From NCBI RefSeq assembly GCF_009828065.1, contig NZ_WTYK01000002.1, forward strand, positions 496,001 through 560,000: 64,000 nt of DNA. The letters are read 5' to 3'. The notes beneath the pieces were generated by a model, which searched no databases, was not told where the DNA came from, and was given only the letters and a program-made list of their open reading frames with translations. This DNA comes from Croceibacterium soli (lineage in GTDB: Bacteria > Pseudomonadota > Alphaproteobacteria > Sphingomonadales > Sphingomonadaceae). Positions 57,891-64,000 of this stretch are shown piece by piece. A program made the translations under genes and the position numbers. Numbering within the stretch: position 1 is the first letter of the stretch; each line of letters starts with the position of its first letter.

Positions 57891-59128
57891 CTTTCTTCCA
57901 GGGTTGAGGGATTGGCTTTCATCGCGCGGGCCAGCCAGGCGGCGGCAAGCGCCGCGACGAGCATCGGCGCCACGGCGACGAAGAAGAGATCGCGCGGATC
58001 GGTCAGGCCGACCATGATGGCTAGCGAGCCCACCAGCGGCCCTGCGATAGAGCCCAGCCGGCCGATGCCGAAGGCCCAGCCCAGCCCGGTGGCACGCAAG
58101 GCGGTGGGGTAGCTGTCCCCTGCGGCGCCGTTGATCGCGTTCTGGGTTCCGGTCACCAGCAGGCCCACCAGGATGATCAGCGCGGTGATCGCGAAAGTCG
58201 ACCACTCCCGTGCGCCCAGCGCGACCAGGGAGGCCCCGGCCAGCCCGGCGAACAGGACCACCACCGGCCAGCGCAGCCGCCCCAGAAGCAAGCTGGCGAT
58301 CACTCCGCCCACCACTCCGCCTGCGTGATAGGCAGAGCCGATCCAGGCCGCCTGCGCCGGGGAGAAGCCGCTGTCGCTCATCAGCAGCGGGATCCAGCCG
58401 CTGAGCAGATAGACGTTCATCAGGACGCACGCGAAGATGAGCCAGATGGCAAGCGTTCGCCCGCGGGCTCCGTTTTTGAACAAGGCGCGTGGCCCGGGTC
58501 GGGTTTGGGGCCGGGTCTCGGGCCGCGCTTCCCTGGCGAGCGCCGGACTCTCCGGAAGGAACACCGCCAGCACCAGCGCGATCGCGAAGGGCAGGATGCC
58601 TCCCACCACGAACAAGGATTGCCAGCCGTAAGACGGGATCAGCCGTGCCGCCACGATCCCGGCGAGAACTCCGCCAAGAGTGATGCCGATGCCGACGAGG
58701 CCCATGGCGCGGGCGCGGCGCGCCGGACTGGCGAGTTCCCCGGCCAGAGCGATGGCGTTGGGCAACACGCCGCCGAGCCCGACGCCGATCAAGAAGCGCA
58801 GCACGATCAGCTGGCCGAGCGACTGCGCCGCCGCCGCGATCAGCGAGAGCAGCCCGTAGGCCACGCAGCAGGCGACGATCAGGCGCTTGCGCCCCATCCG
58901 GTCGCCCAGCGGTCCGACGAAGGCTGCGCCGACGAGAACCCCGACAAGGCTGGCACTGAGGAACGGCCCCACTTGCGCACGCTCCAGGCCGAAACTCTCG
59001 ACCAGGTCCGGCGCGGCGAAGTTGGCGGCCTGCAGGTCGAATCCTTCGACCACCAGAGCGAGCAGGATCAGCGAGAAGTGGAGTGCTCCTCCCCTTCCCC
59101 TCTCAACGGACTGAGCGGCGTGGGCCAT
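57887..59128 (-). CDS. MFS aromatic-acid:H+ symporter (AAHS type)
   Basis: A 413-residue twelve-helix permease. Signature features of aromatic-acid symporters are LILLALVVEGFDLQAANFAAPDLVESFGL with the acidic residue in helix 1, GPLGDRMGRKRLIVACCVAYG, and FLIGVGLGGVLPNAIALAGELASPARRARAMGLVGIGITLGGVLAG. The central loop is Arg/Pro-rich. GGGGAGAG precedes the ATG. It is first in a unit with the LigW-like enzyme and the TonB receptor, and divergent from a TetR regulator. It should import an aromatic carboxylate that the enzyme then decarboxylates. Confidence 0.9.
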   Translation of the reverse strand: MAHAAQSVERGRGGALHFSLILLALVVEGFDLQAANFAAPDLVESFGLERAQVGPFLSASLVGVLVGAAFVGPLGDRMGRKRLIVACCVAYGLLSLIAAAAQSLGQLIVLRFLIGVGLGGVLPNAIALAGELASPARRARAMGLVGIGITLGGVLAGIVAARLIPSYGWQSLFVVGGILPFAIALVLAVFLPESPALAREARPETRPQTRPGPRALFKNGARGRTLAIWLIFACVLMNVYLLSGWIPLLMSDSGFSPAQAAWIGSAYHAGGVVGGVIASLLLGRLRWPVVVLFAGLAGASLVALGAREWSTFAITALIILVGLLVTGTQNAINGAAGDSYPTALRATGLGWAFGIGRLGSIAGPLVGSLAIMVGLTDPRDLFFVAVAPMLVAALAAAWLARAMKANPSTLEER

Positions 59129-59149
59129 TCGACTCTCTCCCCGCAGTGA

Positions 59150-59178
59150 TGTAGAACCATAATTCTAATTCGAGTCAA
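59150..59178 (-). promoter_or_regulatory. Candidate promoter and TetR operator of the MFS/LigW-like operon
   Basis: On the minus strand TTGACT (59178-59173) and TCTACA (59155-59150) are separated by 17 bases. A dyad TAGAA-N6-TTCTA (59152-59167) overlaps the -10 and spacer, where a repressor would block transcription. The divergently encoded TetR protein is the natural candidate. The short AT-rich block stands out in high-GC surroundings. Confidence 0.5.
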
Positions 59179-59251
59179 GCAGCCTGTCCCGCTCCTTCGA
59201 GGCGCGGGTCCGGCATCACGGGAATGGCTGGGGGAGGCTGAACGGATCATC

Positions 59252-59905
59252 ATGACGAACGGGATCGCTGCCCATCGCGCGCCGCAGCAAAAGCGCAGCC
59301 TGGCCGCCACTCAGCGTATGCTGGAGGCTGGCCGCGAGCTTCTAAATGACCGGGATATCGACCAGATTTCGGTGCAGGACATCGTCCGCGTCGCCGGAAC
59401 TTCGGTCGGCAGTTTCTATCACAATTTCGGAACGAAAGACCGGTTCTTCGCCACTCTCGTCCAGGAAATGGCGACCAATCGCGAAGCGATCGCGATGGCG
59501 AACTTCGCCGGCACGCCTTTCGACCAGCTTGCCAAAATCCTGGTGCACGGCGCGGTCGAGAACCATCGCCGCTATCAGGGCCTGCTCCGCTCGACGATCC
59601 GCCAGCACCTCAGCGGCTCGCCCGTGTGGGAGCCGATCACCGTGATGGGCCAGCACATCACGGAGGAGTACATCCGCCGCCTGGAGCTGCATCTCGAACG
59701 GCCGCTCAAGGCTCGCGAGAAGGAGCGCGTCGCCTTCGCCTTCGTCTGGCTGTACGGAATACTGGCGCAGAGCGTGCTCGGCCTCAACACGCTCAGCGCC
59801 TATCGAATTCCCGACGAGCTGTTCGAGGAAGAGACGACGCACATCTTCTCGTCGCTCCTCCAGCGCGCCGTGCCCGAGAAGCCCGTCAGATCACGTCCGC
59901 GATGA
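59252..59905 (+). CDS. TetR-family transcriptional regulator
   Basis: A 217-residue repressor. The TetR helix-turn-helix is at about residues 15-62: LAATQRMLEAGRELLNDRDIDQISVQDIVRVAGTSVGSFYHNFGTKDRFFATLVQEM. The ligand domain is helical (RYQGLLRSTIRQHL, FAFVWLYGILAQSVLGLNTLSAYRIPDEL). ATG at 59252. Divergent from the MFS/LigW-like/TonB operon with a dyad in the spacer, so it most likely represses that operon until the aromatic ligand is present. Its 3' end overlaps the convergent ClpP-like gene by 20 bases. Confidence 0.9.
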   Translation: MTNGIAAHRAPQQKRSLAATQRMLEAGRELLNDRDIDQISVQDIVRVAGTSVGSFYHNFGTKDRFFATLVQEMATNREAIAMANFAGTPFDQLAKILVHGAVENHRRYQGLLRSTIRQHLSGSPVWEPITVMGQHITEEYIRRLELHLERPLKAREKERVAFAFVWLYGILAQSVLGLNTLSAYRIPDELFEEETTHIFSSLLQRAVPEKPVRSRPR

Positions 59906-60458
59906 GCCCCAGCGAACGTGCTTCGGACGCTTCGATGTACCAGTTGGACGGGGCGCGGCGGAGGACCTCCTCGATCGTGACCTGCGATCCGCGGACGAGG
60001 TTCTCGAAGCCTTCGTTCTGGATCGCGATGGACGCCTGAAGCTCATGGAGCTTGGCCTCGACCGAAGCGATGCACGTGGTCAGCGGGCCATTGAGGCCGA
60101 GCGTGCAGTTCATCAGGCGCTCGTGGATCATCAGCCGGGTGCCGCGGCTGAGATAGCGGTTCTCGCGGGCGAAGAAGCTCATGAACGTCGTGCCCGCCGA
60201 GTAGATCGCCGCCTTGCCGAGGAAGACGATCCGCCGACCGGGATTGATGTCGCTGTGGAAGCGGACATCCTCCCCCATCATTCGTGCCACTTCCGGGTCG
60301 CCGCCGAGGGTCGACAACTCGACGACGCAAAGCCCCTCTTGCGGGGCTTTGTTGAGTTGGTCGCGGAAACTCGCGTACATCGCCTGGTCTACCGGCCCGG
60401 CTAGGAGGACGGCAGGCGCTCGGAAATCGGCGGGTTCGAGTATGCTGTCGTGCGTCAT
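59886..60458 (-). CDS. ClpP-like (S14 family) protein
   Basis: A 190-residue protein of the ClpP/crotonase-like fold. The ATG at 60458 has GGGAGATC upstream. Seen are VVELSTLGGDPEVARMMGEDVRF, the Ser-containing KAAIYSAGTTFMSFFA (Ser87, in the position of the ClpP nucleophile) and LMIHERLMNC (His112, as in the ClpP MIHQP motif). The acidic third residue is not obvious. It lacks the propeptide and the N-terminal axial loops of canonical ClpP, so it is a divergent relative and may not pair with a Clp ATPase. It stands alone next to TetR and an M61 peptidase. Confidence 0.78.
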   Translation of the reverse strand: MTHDSILEPADFRAPAVLLAGPVDQAMYASFRDQLNKAPQEGLCVVELSTLGGDPEVARMMGEDVRFHSDINPGRRIVFLGKAAIYSAGTTFMSFFARENRYLSRGTRLMIHERLMNCTLGLNGPLTTCIASVEAKLHELQASIAIQNEGFENLVRGSQVTIEEVLRRAPSNWYIEASEARSLGLIADVI

Positions 60459-60641
60459 GTACCAAGATCTCCCAAGGCGCCAAGTCAAATCGCACCCGTA
60501 TGTAGATCAGCATTGACCCCGTTCAAGGTTATTCTTCCATCTTCCGCACGGGTTGAGAATTGCTTATCAAAACCCAAGTATATCAAATGTTAATGACGCA
60601 TCTCTCGGGAACCTCTTCGTCCCTGGACCATTTACGCGCGG

Positions 60642-60923
60642 ATGGAACTTATCGAAAAATCCGAACTCCGCCGAAGAGTTCGCAAGCCCCAGGGCGCCGC
60701 AATGGTCGTCCGCAACGACGGATCGCGCACCCTGGAGATCATCGGCCAATTGCCGTTCGACCGCGTGCGACTGATGCCCGGAGAGGCATTGGAAATCGAT
60801 GCCTCCCAACTGGGCAGCGCGGCCAGCATCACCGTGTACGACGGCGGGCTGCAGATCGACTACGGATCGCCCCCGCGGAACGAGCTTCGCGAGTCCAACC
60901 GCTCACGCCGCGTGAACGCCTGA
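60642..60923 (+). CDS. Small protein of unknown function, coupled to the M61 peptidase gene
   Basis: A 93-residue protein without signal peptide or membrane helix. The sequence is mildly basic at both ends, and the middle MVVRNDGSRTLEIIGQLPFDRVRLMPGEALEIDASQLGSAASITVYDGGLQIDYG looks like a beta-rich fold. I do not recognise it. The start is uncertain: the ATG at 60642 lacks a clear ribosome site, and an internal ATG at 60702 is possible. Its stop lies four bases before the M61 start, the main reason to regard it as a real, co-translated gene. Confidence 0.55.
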   Translation: MELIEKSELRRRVRKPQGAAMVVRNDGSRTLEIIGQLPFDRVRLMPGEALEIDASQLGSAASITVYDGGLQIDYGSPPRNELRESNRSRRVNA

Positions 60924-60927
60924 GCGA

Positions 60928-62799
60928 ATGCTTCAAAGCGAGAGCCTGCCGCAGCCGCTTGCGCAGCCGCCATCCATAGAGGAACCCCGCGACGTCGAGT
61001 ACGCGGGCCCGATCGGCTTGCACGTCGACGCCACCGATGTGGTGCGGCGCATCTTCAGCGTGCGCGAGACCATCCCGGTCGTCGGACCCGGCGAGCTGAC
61101 CCTGCTCTATCCCCGCTGGCTCCCCGGCTATCACGCGCCCCAGGCGCCGATCGAGCTTCTGGCGGGGCTGGAATTCACGGCGGGCGGCCAGGCGCTATGC
61201 TGGCGAAGGCATCCGACAGAGATCAACGCCTTCCATGTCGATGTCCCGGAAGGCTGCTCCAGGATCGAAGCGAAGTTCCAGTTCCTTTCGCCGACGGACA
61301 GTTCGCAGGGCCGCGAGATCGTCAGCCCCGAACTGCTCAACCTGCAGTGGAACACCGTAGCCCTGTACCCCGCGGGGCATTTCGCCCGGCAGATCACCGT
61401 CGAGCCTGAACTGGCTCTGCCCGAGGGATGGGAGTTCGCCTGCGCTTTGCAGACGGCCTCGCAAGATGGCGGCACGATCAGGTTCGCGCCAGTCGCCCTC
61501 GACGTGCTGGTGGATTCGCCTGTCTTCGCCGGAGCGCACTTCCGGCGCATCGGGCTCGACGACCGTGAGCAGGTCTGGCTCAACATTGTCGCCGACCGGC
61601 CCGATCTGCTCGAAGCGACCGACGAGCAGATCGAACCGCACCGCGAGCTCATCCGCCAGGCCGACCGTCTGTTCGGAGCGCGGCATTTCGACCGCTACGA
61701 CGTGCTGCTCGCGCTCAGCGACGAGATCGGCTCGATCGGCGTCGAACATCACCGTTCGTGCGAGGCGGCCAGCATTCGCGGCTACTTCGCGCAATGGGAC
61801 CAGACTTTCGCACGGCGCGACACGATCCCGCATGAATACGTGCACAGCTGGAACGGCAAGTACCGGCGCGGCGCGGACTCCTGGACTCCGAGCTTCGAAA
61901 AGCCGATCCGCAACAGCCTGATGTGGGTCTACGAAGGGCAGACCCAGTACTGGGACAAAGTTCTTTGCGCGCGCTCCGGCCTGTGGACCAGGGACCAGGC
62001 GCTCGCGTCATTCGCGGAAATCGCCGCCACGCACGAGATCCGCGCCGGCAGCCGCTGGCGGCCGCTGAGTGACACCACGCGCGACCCCATGATCGCCGGC
62101 CGCGCGCCGCTACCGTGGCCGAGCTGGCAGCGCAGCGAGGACTACTACACCGAAGGCGCGCTGATCTGGCTCGAAGCCGACACGCGCATTCGCGAGCTCA
62201 CTGGAAGCGCTCGCTCGCTCGACGATTTCGCCCGCCGCTTCTTCGGCATGGACGACGGGTCGTGGATCACCAACACCTACACGTTCGACGATGTCGTCGG
62301 CACGCTCGAGAAGATCGCCCCCTTCGACTGGCGCGGCTTCTTCGACGAGAGGCTGCACGCGACCACCACCGGGGCTCCGCTGGGCGGAATCGACCGGGGT
62401 GGGTACCGGCTGGTCTACAAGGATCACCAGAGCGACTACCAGATCAGCAAGGAGACCGTCTTCGGCGTGACGAACCTGCTGTTCTCGGTTGGCCTGATGC
62501 TTTCGCACGACGGCGGGATCACGGAAGTGCTGTGGGAAGGCCCGGCCTTCCGTGCCGGCCTGACTGCAGGAAACAAGCTGCTGTCCGTGAACGGGCGGGC
62601 CTACGCCGCCGACGAACTGAAGGCGGCGATCTCCGCTGCCGCGCAAGGCGAGCCGATCCAACTCACCGTGCAAGCCGGCAAGCGGACGCGCGAGGTGACG
62701 ATCGACTGCCCGGGCGGCCACCGCTACCCGCACCTGGAGCAGCACGGCGGAAGCCCGCGCCTGCTCGACGACATCCTGGCGCCGCTGCCCGGCGGCTAA
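60928..62799 (+). CDS. M61-family metallopeptidase with PDZ domain
   Basis: A 623-residue glycyl-aminopeptidase-type enzyme. The N-terminal beta domain begins YAGPIGLHVDATDVVRRIFSVRETIPVVGPGELTLLYPRWLPGYHAP. The zinc site is HEYVH (His302, Glu303, His306) in PHEYVHSWNGKYRRG, with third ligand Glu336 in WVYEGQTQYW. A PDZ domain lies near the C-terminus (LSVNGRAYAADELKAAISAAAQGEPIQLTVQAGKRT). M61 peptidases remove N-terminal residues from peptides. There is no signal peptide, whereas many sphingomonad relatives are secreted, so this one is probably cytoplasmic. Confidence 0.92.
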   Translation: MLQSESLPQPLAQPPSIEEPRDVEYAGPIGLHVDATDVVRRIFSVRETIPVVGPGELTLLYPRWLPGYHAPQAPIELLAGLEFTAGGQALCWRRHPTEINAFHVDVPEGCSRIEAKFQFLSPTDSSQGREIVSPELLNLQWNTVALYPAGHFARQITVEPELALPEGWEFACALQTASQDGGTIRFAPVALDVLVDSPVFAGAHFRRIGLDDREQVWLNIVADRPDLLEATDEQIEPHRELIRQADRLFGARHFDRYDVLLALSDEIGSIGVEHHRSCEAASIRGYFAQWDQTFARRDTIPHEYVHSWNGKYRRGADSWTPSFEKPIRNSLMWVYEGQTQYWDKVLCARSGLWTRDQALASFAEIAATHEIRAGSRWRPLSDTTRDPMIAGRAPLPWPSWQRSEDYYTEGALIWLEADTRIRELTGSARSLDDFARRFFGMDDGSWITNTYTFDDVVGTLEKIAPFDWRGFFDERLHATTTGAPLGGIDRGGYRLVYKDHQSDYQISKETVFGVTNLLFSVGLMLSHDGGITEVLWEGPAFRAGLTAGNKLLSVNGRAYAADELKAAISAAAQGEPIQLTVQAGKRTREVTIDCPGGHRYPHLEQHGGSPRLLDDILAPLPGG

Positions 62800-62812
62800 G
62801 CCGCTCCGAGGA

Positions 62813-63013
62813 TCAGTCCTTCAGAGTGACCCACACGTCCACCGGCGCGACGAACTTCCCGGGCGCCGGCTTGCCCACGTCGATGCGCTCGGCAGTCACC
62901 AGCTCCCCCGTCTCGAGGTTGAAGCTCGCCCACGGCTTGGGCATCCGCCCGAAGGTCATCTTCTGGATCGGCCGCCCGGTGGCGGTGTTCATGATAGTCG
63001 CGATGATTGCCAT
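62813..63013 (-). CDS. Small hypothetical protein (66 aa)
   Basis: MAIIATIMNTATGRPIQKMTFGRMPKPWASFNLETGELVTAERIDVG-type sequence ending VAPVDVWVTLKD. No signal or membrane segment; no family recognised. The composition is protein-like, not an obvious shadow of a gene on the other strand. The ribosome site (GGCGGCGG) is weak. Confidence 0.5.
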   Translation of the reverse strand: MAIIATIMNTATGRPIQKMTFGRMPKPWASFNLETGELVTAERIDVGKPAPGKFVAPVDVWVTLKD

Positions 63014-63775
63014 CCGCCGCCGCTAGTCCAGCGGCTGCGGCGCTGTCCAGCCGGGGGAATGGTTCCTCAACGGCCCCGATGGGCATTGCTGCAAATTTTT
63101 CCTCCGGCGGCCAAGGCTGCCCGGCAAGGGCTCCGTCGTGCAGGTATAAACGACCAGGCACACCCTCTTGTGTCCTGCGCCTCCGGTGGCGGTATCCCCC
63201 GGGGGCCAGGCGCAATCGCCGGCAGCGCACTCTCGTACCCCCCACCGTCCCGCGCTGCCGGCGTCTTTTCCCGAATTCGGCGCGCGCGCCCGCCCCTCCT
63301 TTTCAAAGGAGGAGGCTTTGGATCGGGGTTTGGCTCACACGAAGGCACGAAGGGATGCATCTTCGTGGCTTAGTGTGAGGAATTTTTGCGCACGCGGAGG
63401 CGCAGAGGCGCGGAGGAGGTTTCTTCTCACGCAAAGGCGCGAAGGCGCAAAGAAGGGGTGACGGGAGGGATTGGATAGCGGCTTCGCCGCAAGACTCTTT
63501 GCGCCTTTGCGCCTTTGCGTGAGAATCTTCTTCTCTGCGCCTCAGCGCCTCTGCCAGCGCAAAAACCTCCGCGGCTCCGCGCCTTTGCGTGAGCCCTACC
63601 GCCCCTCCTCTTCAGAGGAGGGGCAAGCGAGACTTGGTGAGCCGAAGGCGAGCCTAGTCGCAGCGGGGTGGTGCTGAGGCAGGCGAGACGTTCACTGCGC
63701 CTCCACCACCCTTGGGCCCCCTCCTCTGGAAGCGAAGCTGTCCCGAAGGGACAACAGGAGGGGGCTTTTTGCCGG
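63014..63775. repeat. Non-coding, repeat- and hairpin-rich spacer
   Basis: No credible gene lies in these 762 bases. It holds a near-perfect 29-base inverted repeat (63425-63453 against 63496-63524, one mismatch) built from the word GCAAAGGCGC/GCGCCTTTGC, a looser outer inverted region extending to about 63385-63590, and three hairpins with GCCCCTCCT...AGGAGGGGC-type stems near 63292-63315, 63601-63624 (perfect 11-base-pair stem) and 63716-63764. The pattern suggests a mobile or REP-like intergenic element. Confidence 0.65.
63716..63770 (+). terminator. Hairpin with T-run on the plus strand
   Basis: GCCCCCTCCTCTG...CAGGAGGGGGC forms a long stem with an inner hairpin TGTCCCGAAGGGACA, followed by CTTTTT. 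This is the best intrinsic-terminator shape in the window. It lies far from the M61 gene and may be part of the repeat element. Confidence 0.5.
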
Positions 63776-64000
63776 CTATTCGGCCGGTTCGAGAGCCGGC
63801 TCTGCCTCCGCGGCGCGTTCGGCGAGCAGGCGCTTGGCGAAGAAGGCCAGCGCCACGATGCCCAGGACCACGCCGGCGAGGCACAGGGCGGTGAAGTTGT
63901 ACCCATCGAGCACCGCCTGGCGGTCCGCCAGGAAGTAGTACCCGCCGACGATCGGTGCCGCGACGGCCGCCAGCTTGGCCATGAAGCTGGCCCAGCCGCC
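63776..64000 (-). CDS. C-terminal end of a probable MFS transporter (partial)
   Basis: The frame is open to the window edge; only the last 74 codons are present. They read GGWASFMAKLAAVAAPIVGGYYFLADRQ..., a short loop, then the hydrophobic helix FTALCLAGVVLGIVALAFFAKRLL and an Ala/Glu-rich cytoplasmic tail. Two membrane helices with an intervening loop and a charged tail suit the last two helices of an MFS permease. An independent small protein starting at the ATG at 63982 is less likely because the upstream codons continue the first helix. Confidence 0.5.
   Translation of the reverse strand, partial: GGWASFMAKLAAVAAPIVGGYYFLADRQAVLDGYNFTALCLAGVVLGIVALAFFAKRLLAERAAEAEPALEPAE

Noticed and set aside
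59930-60513. Alternative frame of the ClpP-like region as a separate small gene
   Set aside because: The frame with conserved YSAGT and MIHE motifs is the coding one; the other frames are Arg-rich.
63385-63600. CRISPR array at the repeat-rich spacer
   Set aside because: The repeats are inverted and overlapping words, not direct repeats with unique spacers.

Overview
The window is high-GC chromosomal DNA from an alphaproteobacterium, most likely a member of the Sphingomonadales (Novosphingobium/Sphingobium/Erythrobacter type). The grounds are four large TonB-dependent receptors, several glutathione transferases and dehydrogenases that resemble the lignin beta-aryl-ether (Lig) enzymes of sphingomonads, a LigW-like decarboxylase with an aromatic-acid transporter, a MucR/Ros regulator, and an alphaproteobacterial-style curli locus. 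The assignment comes from gene families only; there is no rRNA or housekeeping marker in the window. Protein identities come from reading the sequences, not from database searches.

Layout. 1-4.3 kb: two cyclic-di-GMP proteins (PAS3-GGDEF-EAL; periplasmic-sensor-EAL). 4.5-7.0 kb: CHRD lipoprotein, glutaredoxin, sulfite-oxidase-like molybdoenzyme and a luciferase-like monooxygenase. 7.1-16.1 kb: a curli-type amyloid locus on the minus strand, made of a LuxR-type regulator, csgF, csgG, four curlin-repeat proteins and two unknown secreted or anchored proteins. A tRNA-Leu(CAG) follows at 16.3 kb.

16.5-31.9 kb: a probable aromatic or aryl-ether catabolic island. It holds three LigF-like GSTs, two LigD/LigL-like SDRs, two paralogous secreted proteins (DUF8021-like), two MFS transporters, a TonB receptor and a MarR regulator. 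Divergent from it is a bacterial G8-domain/beta-helix protein related to human CEMIP/TMEM2. 32-39 kb: a tandem double-MarR protein, a cytochrome b561-YceI fusion, a TonB receptor, a DUF6152 protein and an unknown secreted protein.

39.2-48.2 kb: a FecI-FecR-TonB receptor (with STN signalling domain) surface-signalling system. Its receptor barrel and two downstream genes (an FKBP/thioredoxin-fold protein lacking the usual cysteines, and an S9 peptidase resembling lasso-peptide isopeptidases) are markedly lower in GC than FecI/FecR. This points to a horizontally exchanged ligand-uptake module spliced onto a resident signalling system. 48.3-54.3 kb: chorismate mutase, MucR, amidase, DUF411 and a Cys/His-rich small protein, LysR divergent from pirin and an FMN reductase. 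54.3-59.9 kb: a TonB receptor, LigW-like amidohydrolase and AAHS-type MFS, divergent from a TetR regulator with a candidate operator. 59.9-64 kb: a ClpP-like protein, a small protein coupled to an M61 peptidase, a small hypothetical protein, a repeat- and hairpin-rich 760-bp spacer, and the tail of a probable MFS transporter.

Taken together the genes describe a surface- and nutrient-oriented segment: c-di-GMP signalling and curli for adhesion, and outer-membrane receptors paired with enzymes, permeases and local regulators for uptake and breakdown of aromatic, peptide or polymer-derived substrates.
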